Shown in pieces: positions 8,899 through 18,950 of a DNA stretch of 64,000 nucleotides (within the stretch, counting starts at the first letter, position 1; each line of letters begins with the position of its first letter). The DNA is taken from assembly GCA_903871545.1 (NCBI GenBank), contig CAIQHG010000025.1, positions 62,001-126,000 on the forward strand, written 5' to 3'. The translations under genes and the position numbers were made by a program. The DNA comes from an uncultured Burkholderiales bacterium (lineage in GTDB: Bacteria > Pseudomonadota > Gammaproteobacteria > Burkholderiales > Burkholderiaceae_C). A model generated the notes under the pieces. It worked only from the letters and a program-made list of their open reading frames with translations, had not been told where the DNA came from and searched no databases.

Positions 8899-8970
8899 CG
8901 ATCACTTTGACGATCACTTTGACGATCACATTACCTACCTTTGACCGAGCTTTGACCGACCTTTGAAGAC
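8899..8970 (+). repeat. Two adjacent short tandem repeats between suhB and mutS
   Basis: A 12-mer CGATCACTTTGA occurs exactly twice (8899-8910, 8911-8922) with a third partial copy at 8923-8930. It is followed by an 11-mer CTTTGACCGAG/C at 8939-8949 and 8950-8960 with a partial third copy from 8961. Both share the core CTTTGAC. They fall just after the suhB stop. Confidence 0.85.
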
Positions 8971-9059
8971 CCCTTGGTGTATCCCGTGCATAACCTCTTC
9001 ACGGCACCTTATCCCGATATTCAAACGCACGAGCAGATTCTCTTCACGTTTTGGCTTCT

Positions 9060-11768
9060 ATGACTAAAAAGACTTCAACGAACTCATCCATCGTGATTGA
9101 ACCTCCAAGTCATCACCATCTTGGCCTCCAGGGCGGCTCTGATAAGTCCTCCTCCACCCCGCCAGACTATTCAAATCATACCCCCATGATGGCCCAGTAC
9201 TTGGGCATCAAAGCTGAGTTTCCGAACACCCTGGTTTTCTACAGAATGGGAGATTTTTATGAAATGTTTTTCTCCGACGCTGAAAGAGCTGCCGAGTTGT
9301 TGGGGATTACTTTAACTCAAAGGGGTCATTCAGGTGGTTTGCCAATTGCTATGGCAGGGGTTCCGTTTCACTCCGTAGAGGGTTATTTGGCTCGCCTGAT
9401 TAAATTGGGTGAATCGATCGCAATTTGCGAACAAGTAGGTGAGGTGACAAACAAAGGGCCCGTCGAGCGCAAAGTGGTGCGGGTGATTACGCCTGGTACT
9501 CTTACAGATACGGAGCTTTTAAGTGATAAAAGCGAATCTCTTTTACTAGCGGTTCATGTCTCTGAGCGGGCTGCCTCAGCCGTTGGGTGTGGTTTGTCTT
9601 GGTTGAGTATCACGCGAGGCGTTATACATTTGGCTCAGTGTCCCGTTGATGAACTGGCAATGTGGGTTCAACGCATTTCTCCCAGTGAGCTTATTTTTAG
9701 CCAAGAGCTGCCCCCGTCCCTTTTGAAGACTATACACTTAAGCTCGCAAGTTGCTGGATTTACTTGCACGATGACGCCTCGTGCAGACTTCCAGTTTGAC
9801 TCCTCCTTGGGTGCCAGAAAACTAATCGATTTACTGGGCGCCTCCTCACTTGAGCCTTGGCAAGCACAGGAACTTGCCAACGCCCATGCGGCCAGTGCAG
9901 CGCTTTTAAGCTTTGCTGAGCACACCCAGGGCAAAGCCCTATCTCACATCCAACACTTGCATGTTGAGCGCGATGAAGGACTCATCGACTTACCCATCAC
10001 CACCCGCAGAAACTTAGAGCTCATTCAAACCCTCAAAGGAGAGGACAAGCCGACTCTTTTTTCTCTTTTAGATACGTGCTTAACCGGTATGGGATCGCGA
10101 GAATTAAAGTCTTGGATCTTAAATCTACCTAGAGATAGGACCACCGCCAAACAACGGCTTTCAGCCATTGCTGCTCTCAAAGGTCAGCACGCACAAGGGC
10201 CCTGGAAAGAGATTCGACAAACCCTCAAAGGCAGCGGGGACGTTCAGCGCATTACGGCCCGAATCGCACTCGGACAAGTTCGCCCCAGAGAGTTGATAGC
10301 GCTTGCCAATGCACTGGATAAAGCCGCCCAAATCTCAACTATCGTGCCGTGCAAAGAATCAGCTTGGTTGGCTGAGCTAAAAGATCTCCTCAACATGGAT
10401 CCCAATTGCGCTAACCTCATCCGACGCGCCGTACTCCCCGAACCGCAAACCCTTGTTCGAGAAGGAGGAGTCATCAATAACGGTTATGACTCGGAGCTTG
10501 ATGAACTTAGGGGCATTCAAACCAATTGTGATTCATATTTATTAGACCTAGAAACACGCGAAAGAGCGCGCACAGGCATCTCAAACCTTAGGGTTCAATT
10601 TAACAAAGTTCATGGTTTTTTTATCGAAGTAACGCAGGGCCAAGTTGACAAAGTTCCAGATGACTACAGAAGACGACAAACACTTAAAAATGCCGAGCGC
10701 TACATTACGCCAGAGCTAAAAACTTTTGAGGACAAGGCATTATCGGCTCAAGACAGAGCGTTGGCGCGGGAAAAGTTTTTGTTTGAAGGCCTAGTGCTAG
10801 AGTTGACCGCCTGGGTGCCCCAGCTTACTCGACTTGCAAACGCTTTAGCAAATTTAGATGCGCTTGGCGCGCTAACAGAACGATCGATCACCCTTGAGTG
10901 GTGCACGCCAGAGTTTACCAATGCTCCGCTTATTCGTATTATGAGCGGGCGTCATCCAGTTGTTCAATCCAAGCTTCAAGAGGGCGGCGTTAACTTTATT
11001 GCAAACGACACGGATTTAGGTACTACGCACCGCATGCAAATCATTACTGGGCCCAATATGGGTGGAAAATCCACCTACATGCGACAAGTCGCGCTTATTG
11101 TCATCTTAGCCAGTATGGGGTCTTGTGTGCCGGCTCATGAGTGCGTTTTGGGCCCCATTGATGCGGTCTATACCCGGATCGGCTCATCAGATGATTTAGC
11201 CAATGCGCAGTCCACCTTTATGGTGGAGATGACTGAGGGGGCTCAAATCTTAAACCGTGCAACTGCTCAAAGTTTGGTGCTGATGGACGAGATCGGTAGA
11301 GGGACCTCGACTTTTGATGGCCTTGCGCTGGCAAGTGCGATCGCCTCTCATCTTCATGAGAGGGCAAAGTCGTTCGTTTTATTTGCCACGCACTACTTCG
11401 AGCTCACCGAGTTCCCCGCTAAGCACAGGGGCTCAGTCAACGTTCACGTCAGCGCAGTAGAAAGCGGCAAAGACATAGTTTTTTTGCATGAAATCAAAAG
11501 TGGCCCTGCCAGTCGCAGTTACGGAATTCAGGTCGCTAAACTAGCCGGGATGCCCACACCTGTTGTGAATCAGGCTCGGCAAACTTTGCTCGCCCTTGAA
11601 GCACAGGCCCAAAGCTCTCAACAACAGGTTGATCTGTTCACCACTGCAAGCGAAGAGCCGCAAAACCAACCCAGTGAGCTTGAGCTTAAACTCGCCGGAT
11701 TTGATCCCGACCAGATGAGTCCCCGGGAGGCCTTGGACGCGCTTTACGCTTTAAAAAAGTTGCTCTAA
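9060..11768 (+). CDS. mutS: DNA mismatch repair protein MutS
   Basis: MutS finds mismatches and recruits MutL. An in-frame TTG at 9051 would add three residues, but ATG 9060 is the more likely start (902 residues). The mismatch-reading Phe-x-Glu is in [10 protein letters not shown] (about residues 62-71), the Walker A motif GPNMGGKST is at about 664-672, Walker B as [15 protein letters not shown] near 740, and the HYFELTE segment follows. The first 45 residues before the conserved TPMMAQYL start are a Ser/Pro/His-rich extension. A C-terminal tail with [21 protein letters not shown] is the usual tetramerisation/beta-clamp region. It converges with uppP. Confidence 0.97.
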   Translation: MTKKTSTNSSIVIEPPSHHHLGLQGGSDKSSSTPPDYSNHTPMMAQYLGIKAEFPNTLVFYRMGDFYEMFFSDAERAAELLGITLTQRGHSGGLPIAMAGVPFHSVEGYLARLIKLGESIAICEQVGEVTNKGPVERKVVRVITPGTLTDTELLSDKSESLLLAVHVSERAASAVGCGLSWLSITRGVIHLAQCPVDELAMWVQRISPSELIFSQELPPSLLKTIHLSSQVAGFTCTMTPRADFQFDSSLGARKLIDLLGASSLEPWQAQELANAHAASAALLSFAEHTQGKALSHIQHLHVERDEGLIDLPITTRRNLELIQTLKGEDKPTLFSLLDTCLTGMGSRELKSWILNLPRDRTTAKQRLSAIAALKGQHAQGPWKEIRQTLKGSGDVQRITARIALGQVRPRELIALANALDKAAQISTIVPCKESAWLAELKDLLNMDPNCANLIRRAVLPEPQTLVREGGVINNGYDSELDELRGIQTNCDSYLLDLETRERARTGISNLRVQFNKVHGFFIEVTQGQVDKVPDDYRRRQTLKNAERYITPELKTFEDKALSAQDRALAREKFLFEGLVLELTAWVPQLTRLANALANLDALGALTERSITLEWCTPEFTNAPLIRIMSGRHPVVQSKLQEGGVNFIANDTDLGTTHRMQIITGPNMGGKSTYMRQVALIVILASMGSCVPAHECVLGPIDAVYTRIGSSDDLANAQSTFMVEMTEGAQILNRATAQSLVLMDEIGRGTSTFDGLALASAIASHLHERAKSFVLFATHYFELTEFPAKHRGSVNVHVSAVESGKDIVFLHEIKSGPASRSYGIQVAKLAGMPTPVVNQARQTLLALEAQAQSSQQQVDLFTTASEEPQNQPSELELKLAGFDPDQMSPREALDALYALKKLL

Positions 11769-11819
11769 GGAGCGAGGTAAAAATAGATAAAACCCCTTGC
11801 TTTTTGGCCCGCCCTTTGT

Positions 11820-12677
11820 TCAGTCTGCCCAGGTAACCCATCCAAAGTAGGACGTCGCAAACACCAAGATCCCAAAGGCGATGCGGTACCAAGCAAATGC
11901 AACGAAACTGTGAGTGGCTATATATTTAAGAAGCCAACGCACACAAATCCAGGCGCTGATAAAAGAGGTAAGTGTGCCGACCGCAAAAAAAGGCAGATCA
12001 GCTATGCTTAGAAGTGCACGCTCTTTGTATAAGCTGTAAGCGCCTGCACCAATGAGGGTTGGTATGGCCAAGTAAAAAGAAAAATCTGTTGCCACTTTGC
12101 GCGACAAACCAAAAAGCATACCACCGATAATTGTTGCGCCTGAACGAGATGTCCCAGGGATCATTGCCAAGCACTGAGCCAATCCAATCTTCAAAGCATC
12201 GGCGGGGGCCATGCTCTCGACATTTAAAATTCTAGCTTTGTCATTGGGGTGTTCATTTTCTGGACGTTGTCGCCCAAAACCCTCCACCCAAAGTATGATG
12301 AATCCCCCCAGGATAAAGCTACTTGCAACGACATTAGGCGTAAAAAGATACTGCTTAATGATGTGTCCAAAAACCAGACCCAGTAAGACTGCGGGGAAAA
12401 ACGCAATCATCACATTCACCGCAAAGCGCCTAGCTACCCGCTGGGTGGGCAAAGCTATAACTGTTGAGGATATCCTTTGCCAAAAAACAATGACAACTGC
12501 AAAGATTGCCCCAGTTTGAATGGCAATGTCGAATACTTTCGCTTTAGCGTCGTTAAAGTCCATTAAAGAACCGGCAAGAATTAAGTGTCCGGTCGATGAG
12601 ATGGGTAAAAATTCTGTCAACCCCTCTACCACCCCCATAACTGCGGCTTTGATCAATAAGACAATATCCAACTCCAA
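11820..12677 (-). CDS. uppP: Undecaprenyl-diphosphatase UppP (BacA)
   Basis: A 285-residue polytopic membrane phosphatase that removes a phosphate from undecaprenyl diphosphate, recycling the lipid carrier of peptidoglycan synthesis and giving bacitracin resistance. Both catalytic motifs are seen: [15 protein letters not shown] at about residues 18-32 and [13 protein letters not shown] near 173-185. Length is normal for the family. It is convergent with mutS and divergent from glnS. The first codons follow a 74-bp AT-rich space that must hold both promoters. Confidence 0.96.
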   Translation of the reverse strand: MELDIVLLIKAAVMGVVEGLTEFLPISSTGHLILAGSLMDFNDAKAKVFDIAIQTGAIFAVVIVFWQRISSTVIALPTQRVARRFAVNVMIAFFPAVLLGLVFGHIIKQYLFTPNVVASSFILGGFIILWVEGFGRQRPENEHPNDKARILNVESMAPADALKIGLAQCLAMIPGTSRSGATIIGGMLFGLSRKVATDFSFYLAIPTLIGAGAYSLYKERALLSIADLPFFAVGTLTSFISAWICVRWLLKYIATHSFVAFAWYRIAFGILVFATSYFGWVTWAD

Positions 12678-12751
12678 CCCCTAAAATAAAAATTCATTGC
12701 CCTATTATCGTTATTATTTAGAGTTTACCGCGAAGAGTTAAAATCTTCTTT

Positions 12752-14548
12752 ATGACAAACAGTCCAGCAACCATTCCCCCGTCTCATGAAGCCGCAAGAC
12801 CCAGCAATTTTCTGAGACAAATCATAGAACATGATTTATCTGTAGGCACCTATGCAACTCGTAAATGGGTTGGAACACCAGGGGACGCGACGCACCAAAA
12901 CACAGGCTCTGCGGACCCCGCAAAAGTAAGACTGCGCTTTCCCCCGGAGCCTAATGGGTATTTACACATTGGACACGCCAAAAGTATTTGTATTAACTTT
13001 GGTTTGGCCAAAGAGTACGGCGGCGTTTGTCACATGCGTTTTGATGATACCAATCCCGAAAAAGAGGACACAGAATATGTAAACTCCATCCTAGACGCGG
13101 TCAAGTGGTTAGGCTTTGGGTGGGAGTTTAACAATACACAACACTTGTACCAGGCGAGTGATTACTTTGAGTACATGTACAGCGCAGCCACAGCGCTTAT
13201 TAAGGCTGGTTGCGCTTATGTGGATGAACAAACTCCTGAGCAAATGCGACTAAACAGGGGGGACTTTGGGAGTCCTGGCATTAACAGTCCCTTTAGATCT
13301 CAAAGTGCGGATCAAAATTTAAAACGTTTCAACGAAATGCGCTCAGGCCTTTTGCCAGACGCAAGTGCGGTGCTTAGAGCAAAAATTGATATGGCCCATC
13401 CCAACATCAATATGCGAGACCCCGTGATTTACCGCATCCGCCACGTCACGCATCACCATACGGGAAATAAGTGGTGTATTTATCCAATGTACACATTTGC
13501 TCACCCCATAGAGGATGCGCTTGAGCAAATCACTCACAGCATTTGCACGCTCGAGTTTGAGGATCAAAGACCGTTTTATGATTGGCTCTTACAGCGCTTA
13601 ATAGAGGCAGGCATGTTCCAAAGTCCTCCCCCGCGTCAATACGAGTTTGCAAGACTTAACCTCACGTACGTCCTAACTTCTAAGAGAAAACTCAAGCAAC
13701 TCGTTGACGAAAAAAGAGTAAATGGGTGGGACGATCCCCGTATGCCCACCATCGCAGGGCTAAGAAGACGAGGCTATACGCCTGAGAGTTTGCAACTCTT
13801 TGCCGAGCGCATTGGGGTTACAAAGTCTGATAGTTGGATAGATTACAGCACTTTAGAGATTGCCCTCAGAGATGATCTAGACCCAAAAGCAGCCCGCGCA
13901 AGTGTGGTCTTAGATCCTTTGAAACTTCGCATTACAAATTGGGATTCTCTAATGGGAGAGGGACACTTGGAGCCCTGCAAGGCGCCTGTCCACCCACACC
14001 AGCCTGAGCGAGGTCTAAGGAATTTTAAAATGGGCTCTGAGGTCTGGATCGAAAGAGCGGATTACCAAGACACCCCAGTCAAAGGATTTTTTAGGCTCTT
14101 TCCTGGCAATAAAGTCAGGCTTAAATACGGGTTTGTGATCGAGTGCACAGGGTGTGTTAAGAACTCAGACGGCGAGATCACCGAAGTTTTAGCAACACTC
14201 ATTCCCAATACCAAGAGCGGTACACCTGGATCGGATAGCGTGAAAGTGAAGGGGGTCATCACATGGGTAGGTGTACATGAGGCGCTAAGTATTGAGGTTC
14301 GTCTTTATGAGCGACTCTTCACTGAGGCCCATCCGGATGCTGGAGGCAGAGATCCACTAAGCTGTTTAAATCCAAATAGCCTCAGGATTATTAAAGGGTT
14401 CTCTGAGCCGGACTTAATTAAAAGTGGGTCTGACGAAAAGTTTCAGTTTGAGCGGCATGGCTACTTTGCCGCCGACAGAGTTGACCACTGCGTAAACAGT
14501 CCCGTTTTCAACAAAATCACTGGACTTAAAGACCAGTGGAACAATTGA
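12752..14548 (+). CDS. glnS: Glutaminyl-tRNA synthetase
   Basis: A 598-residue class I synthetase that charges tRNA-Gln. The HIGH motif is in PNGYLHIGHAKS (about residues 67-78) and the KMSKS-type loop is VLTSKRKL near 307-314. The DDTNPEKED and YCIYPMYTFAHPIEDA-type blocks of GlnRS are clear. The tRNA-binding beta barrels occupy about 350-580. Having GlnS means Gln-tRNA is made directly rather than by GatCAB alone. It is convergent with the DUF1178 gene. Confidence 0.96.
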   Translation: MTNSPATIPPSHEAARPSNFLRQIIEHDLSVGTYATRKWVGTPGDATHQNTGSADPAKVRLRFPPEPNGYLHIGHAKSICINFGLAKEYGGVCHMRFDDTNPEKEDTEYVNSILDAVKWLGFGWEFNNTQHLYQASDYFEYMYSAATALIKAGCAYVDEQTPEQMRLNRGDFGSPGINSPFRSQSADQNLKRFNEMRSGLLPDASAVLRAKIDMAHPNINMRDPVIYRIRHVTHHHTGNKWCIYPMYTFAHPIEDALEQITHSICTLEFEDQRPFYDWLLQRLIEAGMFQSPPPRQYEFARLNLTYVLTSKRKLKQLVDEKRVNGWDDPRMPTIAGLRRRGYTPESLQLFAERIGVTKSDSWIDYSTLEIALRDDLDPKAARASVVLDPLKLRITNWDSLMGEGHLEPCKAPVHPHQPERGLRNFKMGSEVWIERADYQDTPVKGFFRLFPGNKVRLKYGFVIECTGCVKNSDGEITEVLATLIPNTKSGTPGSDSVKVKGVITWVGVHEALSIEVRLYERLFTEAHPDAGGRDPLSCLNPNSLRIIKGFSEPDLIKSGSDEKFQFERHGYFAADRVDHCVNSPVFNKITGLKDQWNN

Positions 14549-14591
14549 CGCTCACTTTTTATTGCTAAACGCTGTTGAGAGCTCTGAAAAC

Positions 14592-15116
14592 CTATTGAAT
14601 GGTCCCCTTAATAGCCGCAGGTATTGGAAGTGGCAACACTGCAATGCCTTCTTCAATTAGCTCTTGAGTTTGACTGGGCGTAGCGTGCCCCCTGATGCCT
14701 CTTTCCTGCGTCTCACCGTAGTGCATTTTACGGGCTTCAGATACGAATTCTGTTCCAACATCCTCGGTGTGGGCAATGACATGGTTGACCATCTTAAGCC
14801 AAGCACTTTGCAACTGTTTAGGGTCTAAGTTTGCATAGTCTATATTTGAGGGTAATGCCGTTTGAGCAGGCGCTAATTGGCCAGAGGGAGTTGCTGCACT
14901 TTTATTTGCGCTGGACTCGGGTGCGCTAAGTTCTTTTGTGGGAACTTGGGCACCTAAATTCAAGCGGGGTGCTGAAAGCATTTTGGTAATTTCGGTGTTT
15001 CCACACATGGGACACTCAACCATTGAGCTGGAGAGTTGGGTGCGGAAATCTTCTTCTGAGCCAAACCAGCCTTCAAAATCGTGTTTGAAGGTGCACTGTA
15101 AATTGAGAACTTTCAT
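14592..15116 (-). CDS. DUF1178 family protein
   Basis: A 174-residue protein of a family named only by domain of unknown function 1178. The N-terminal half looks like a small zinc-binding unit: C8 in LQCTFKHDFEGWFGS and the pair C35/C38 in ECPMCGN. Residues 60-95 are a Ser/Ala/Pro-rich linker, and the C-terminal half is helical with a conserved HTEDVGTEFVSEARKMHYGE segment. It lies downstream of the Nudix gene on the same strand, an arrangement often found at the end of nuo operons in this order. Confidence 0.85.
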   Translation of the reverse strand: MKVLNLQCTFKHDFEGWFGSEEDFRTQLSSSMVECPMCGNTEITKMLSAPRLNLGAQVPTKELSAPESSANKSAATPSGQLAPAQTALPSNIDYANLDPKQLQSAWLKMVNHVIAHTEDVGTEFVSEARKMHYGETQERGIRGHATPSQTQELIEEGIAVLPLPIPAAIKGTIQ

Positions 15117-15176
15117 GAACGAATTATGACAAATCTTTAAACCAGGGTCAACAGGGGAAAATTTCTATTTAGGTTT

Positions 15177-15764
15177 TTATCTTTTCCAATCAAGAGACCA
15201 GGCTCCTGAGAGAACATTTTGTAGCCAAAGCGCACCAGAAAGAGTTTTGGCGTCCGTGATGAGTCCGTCTTTGCACCACTCAAAGAACTGCTGAGTTGAA
15301 GCGTGAATCACCTCTACAAACTCTCCCTCATCTAAGGACTGCGCGCCGCTCACCAAACCTCTAGCAAACCATATTTCTATGAACTCGGTGGAGTAACTTA
15401 TGACTGGGTGACAAACACCGGCCAGTGCCCACTCTAATGCGCTGTATCCGGTTTCTTCAAGTAGCTCTCTTTTTGCGCAATTGAGAGTATCCTCTGCTGA
15501 CTCTAATTTACCGGCCGGAAACTCAATCATCACTTGCCCAACCGGGTAACGGTACTGACGCTCAAGCACCAAGTCCCCGTTATCCAAAAAAGGAATGATC
15601 ATGACGGCACCTGGATGCACCACGTATTCTCGGGTAGTTTGTGCACCGTTTGGTAAAGAAATGACGTCTTTGAAGGCGTGTAAAAACTTACCTTTATAAA
15701 CCTCTGTCGAACTGATCGACGTTTCAATGAGATGACTATCTTTCTGATGGGGACCGGATTGCAT
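15177..15764 (-). CDS. Nudix hydrolase, probable ADP-ribose pyrophosphatase
   Basis: A 195-residue Nudix hydrolase. The Nudix box is complete from about residue 76: G-x5-E-x7-REL-x-EE-x-G, read as GKLESAEDTLNCAKRELLEE. The preceding IPFLDNGDLVLERQYRYPVG segment and the downstream EFIEIWFARGL segment match the ADP-ribose pyrophosphatase (NudF) subgroup, which clears ADP-ribose. It lies 55 bp after nuoN on the same strand and may be the last-but-one gene of the nuo transcript. The exact substrate is inferred. Confidence 0.85.
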   Translation of the reverse strand: MQSGPHQKDSHLIETSISSTEVYKGKFLHAFKDVISLPNGAQTTREYVVHPGAVMIIPFLDNGDLVLERQYRYPVGQVMIEFPAGKLESAEDTLNCAKRELLEETGYSALEWALAGVCHPVISYSTEFIEIWFARGLVSGAQSLDEGEFVEVIHASTQQFFEWCKDGLITDAKTLSGALWLQNVLSGAWSLDWKR

Positions 15765-15819
15765 TTAATTTATTATGAATATTGTTTGAACAAACGCTTT
15801 GTTCAAAGAGGAACCAACT

Positions 15820-17316
15820 CTAGTTACCTAAAGAGCGAACAATTGCGTTTGAGCAAAGCGTCATCAAACCGCCCGGCAACAGCCCCAATAAAATGACCAT
15901 AGCACCGTTTAAACTCAGCACAATTCTCACGTCTTGAGGTGCACTCACTGCGGATACAGTCAAAGGCGGGTCAAAGTACATCACCTTTATTACTCTTAAG
16001 TAGTAAAAAGCCCCGACCAGAGACATAGCTACAGCAAAAATCGCAATCCCTACACCACCTGGTAAACCTGAGCTCACCAAAGATTGCAAAACAGCAAGTT
16101 TTGCATAAAAACCGACCAAGGGTGGGATACCTGCTAGAGAAAATAAACAAATGGTCATTACCCCCGCATAAAGCGGGCTGCGTTGGTTTAGTCCAGAAAA
16201 ATCTGAAATATCCTCACTCTCAAAGCCCTCACTTGACAGCAGCATAATCACTCCAAAAGTGGCAAGCGTGGTCAAGACGTAAGTCACAATATAAAACATA
16301 GCCGAGCTATACGCATTAGCAGCGCCTTGGGTGTTGCTGTCTACAACGCCGCTGAATAAACCAATCATCATAAAACCCATATGAGAGATGGTTGAATAAG
16401 CTAACATCCGCTTTAGGTTGGTTTGCATGATCGCTGCAAAGTTGCCTACCAACAAAGAGCAAATGCTTAGTACCATGAGCATTTGTTGCCACTCAAACGC
16501 AAGCGGCATTAGCCCACCTACTAACAAACGAATGGCTATTGCAAAGGCAGCCAACTTTGGGGCGCCAGCAATTAGTAAGGTCACACTGGTTGGCGCTCCT
16601 TGGTAAACATCTGGTACCCACATATGAAAGGGTACTGCACCGAATTTAAATGCCAGTCCGCAGACTACAAACACCAAACCTAAAACAAGCACTTGGTGCT
16701 TGATTTGTCCTGTCATGATTGCTTTAAAAACATTGGTTATGTCTAAAGTGCCTGTTGAGCCGTAAAGCATTGACATTCCGTACAACAAAAAACCACTCGC
16801 CATCGCCCCAAGCACAAAATATTTGATAGCTGCCTCTGTAGCCAGGCCGTTGTCCCTTCTAAGCGCAACCAAAGCGTATGAGGAGAGGGTGGTGAGTTCC
16901 AGACCTAAATAAACCAAAAGAAAATTGTTGCTCGATATCATGACAAAAATGCCAAGCATTGCAAAGAGACTCAAAATAAAGTATTCGCCCCCTTTAAGCA
17001 TTCCCCTATCTACACCGTAAGGTCTGCCGTACACAAAGGTAACAATCATGGCAATGCTTGCAAAAAACTTTAACCAATTACCAAGCGGATCGAAAACCAC
17101 CATGTTGTTAAAAGCGTAGCCTACGTCGCCCGAAATTGCGTTCATGGCTGCAATAGCCGCCACTGCCCCTAGGGCTAGAACCGAAAGTAAATAGGTTTGA
17201 GTGCGCCCGGGACTCTTCAAATTGTCTATGCTTAGATCGGCCAAAGAGATCACACAAGCCATTATCAAAAGCGTGATTTCTGGATAAACCATGGCCCAAT
17301 TAAAAGATTCAGTCAT
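15820..17316 (-). CDS. nuoN: NADH-quinone oxidoreductase subunit N
   Basis: A 498-residue antiporter-like membrane subunit of complex I, about 14 transmembrane helices, one of the three proton-pumping modules. The conserved AIKYFVLGAMASGFLLYG segment (about residues 164-181) and the KFGAVPFHMWVPDVYQGAP segment (about 225-243), with buried lysines of the proton path, are present. It is the last nuo gene; the stop is followed by the Nudix gene. A DUF2818 gene often found here in Comamonadaceae is absent. Confidence 0.96.
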   Translation of the reverse strand: MTESFNWAMVYPEITLLIMACVISLADLSIDNLKSPGRTQTYLLSVLALGAVAAIAAMNAISGDVGYAFNNMVVFDPLGNWLKFFASIAMIVTFVYGRPYGVDRGMLKGGEYFILSLFAMLGIFVMISSNNFLLVYLGLELTTLSSYALVALRRDNGLATEAAIKYFVLGAMASGFLLYGMSMLYGSTGTLDITNVFKAIMTGQIKHQVLVLGLVFVVCGLAFKFGAVPFHMWVPDVYQGAPTSVTLLIAGAPKLAAFAIAIRLLVGGLMPLAFEWQQMLMVLSICSLLVGNFAAIMQTNLKRMLAYSTISHMGFMMIGLFSGVVDSNTQGAANAYSSAMFYIVTYVLTTLATFGVIMLLSSEGFESEDISDFSGLNQRSPLYAGVMTICLFSLAGIPPLVGFYAKLAVLQSLVSSGLPGGVGIAIFAVAMSLVGAFYYLRVIKVMYFDPPLTVSAVSAPQDVRIVLSLNGAMVILLGLLPGGLMTLCSNAIVRSLGN

Positions 17317-17352
17317 TTTATTTCGTCCGCATTAGGGGTATCAGGTGAGTCT

Positions 17353-18834
17353 TTAAGGAGTGGGAATTTTTGTGTGCGAGACTTGGTCAAGCAACTGAGC
17401 TACGGATGGGCCCATAACATCAGTCAAAGGTTTGGGGTAGATGCCCATTGCAAGAACTGATAGGGCCAACAACGCTAACATTAAAAATTCTCTTGCGTTG
17501 ATATCTTTGAGTTCTCTCACATCATCGTTTGTGACAGCGCCAAAGTAAACGCGTTTTACCATCCAAAGTGTATAGGCTGCTCCCAGAATAAGAGCTGTCG
17601 CTGCGGCCAGTCCAAGGAAGAAATTAAACTTAACTGCGGCCAAAATAACCATCCACTCGCCGATAAATCCGGCTGTGCCTGGCAACCCGCTATTAGCCAT
17701 GGCAAAAAGCACAGCGAAGGCTACAAATTTAGGGGCAGTGTTGACTACGCCCCCGTAGCTTGAGATCTCCCTGGAGTGCACTTGGTCGTATAACACACCA
17801 ATACAAAGGAACATCGCGGCAGATACAAATCCGTGGGCCACCATCTGAACGATACCACCGCTCATGCCCAGATCGTTGAAGATAAAAAACCCCAAGGTCA
17901 CAAAGCCCATGTGTGCGACGGATGAATACGCAACTAACTTCTTCATATCCTGTTGAACAATAGCAACCAACCCCACATAGATGACCGCAGTGATTGATAA
18001 AGCAATCATGAGCCAGGCCCATTGATGAGCCGCGTCGGGAGTAATAGGCAACGAAAATCGCAAAAATCCGTATGCACCCAATTTCAACATAATAGCTGCC
18101 AACACTGCTGATCCCCCGGTTGGGGCCTCAACGTGCACATCCGGTAACCATGTGTGGACCGGCCACATGGGTACCTTCACGGCGAAAGCGGCAAAAAAAG
18201 CAAAGAACAACAATGTTTGGGCGGAACCCGTTAAAGGCAGTTTGTACCACTCTTGCAGATCAAAGCTACCACCTGAGTTTGAGTAAAGATAGATAAGAGC
18301 AATCAGCATTAGCAAAGAGCCAAGCAGTGTGTAGAGGAAAAACTTAAAGGCCGCATAAATCTTTTTTGGCCCACCCCAAACTCCAATAATTAAATACATT
18401 GGAATCAAAGTGGCCTCAAAGAAGACGTAAAAAAGCATGCCATCTAAAGCACAAAAAACGCCTGTCATCACGCCGCTCAAGACCAAAAAAGCACCCATGT
18501 ATTGGTTAACACGCTCCGTAATCACCTCCCATCCAGCAATCACCACGATGACAGTGATAAAAGCCGTCAAAACCACAAAGGCAACAGATATGCCGTCAAC
18601 TCCGATGTGATAAAAAACATTAAAACGCTCGATCCAAGATAAGTTCTCAACCAACTGCATCTGTGCAGTTCCAAACTGAAACTCGTTGTAAACCATTAAG
18701 GAGGCGACAAAACAAAACAAAGAACCAAGCAGTGAGAACCATCGCACTGAATTAGCATGAAGATCTCGCCCCAGGGCTACTATCAGTACCCCAAAGCATA
18801 TTGGCGCCCAAATACAAAGGCTCAGCAATCCCAT
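17353..18834 (-). CDS. nuoM: NADH-quinone oxidoreductase subunit M
   Basis: A 493-residue antiporter-like subunit of complex I. The VFFEATLIPMYLIIGVWGG segment near residues 138-156 carries the key glutamate, and VKVPMWPVHTWLPDVHVEAP (about 220-240) carries lysine and histidine of the proton channel. It lies between nuoL and nuoN, 36 bp before nuoN. Length and hydrophobic pattern are normal. Confidence 0.96.
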   Translation of the reverse strand: MGLLSLCIWAPICFGVLIVALGRDLHANSVRWFSLLGSLFCFVASLMVYNEFQFGTAQMQLVENLSWIERFNVFYHIGVDGISVAFVVLTAFITVIVVIAGWEVITERVNQYMGAFLVLSGVMTGVFCALDGMLFYVFFEATLIPMYLIIGVWGGPKKIYAAFKFFLYTLLGSLLMLIALIYLYSNSGGSFDLQEWYKLPLTGSAQTLLFFAFFAAFAVKVPMWPVHTWLPDVHVEAPTGGSAVLAAIMLKLGAYGFLRFSLPITPDAAHQWAWLMIALSITAVIYVGLVAIVQQDMKKLVAYSSVAHMGFVTLGFFIFNDLGMSGGIVQMVAHGFVSAAMFLCIGVLYDQVHSREISSYGGVVNTAPKFVAFAVLFAMANSGLPGTAGFIGEWMVILAAVKFNFFLGLAAATALILGAAYTLWMVKRVYFGAVTNDDVRELKDINAREFLMLALLALSVLAMGIYPKPLTDVMGPSVAQLLDQVSHTKIPTP

Positions 18835-18950
18835 AATGCGCTCGCAATCAACGTGTTTATATATATAACTAAAAGACTAAACCTAGAAAACATCTTTATT
18901 TACTCAAAAAATTTGCATCAACCAATGAGTACAAAATCACTTAACACGTT

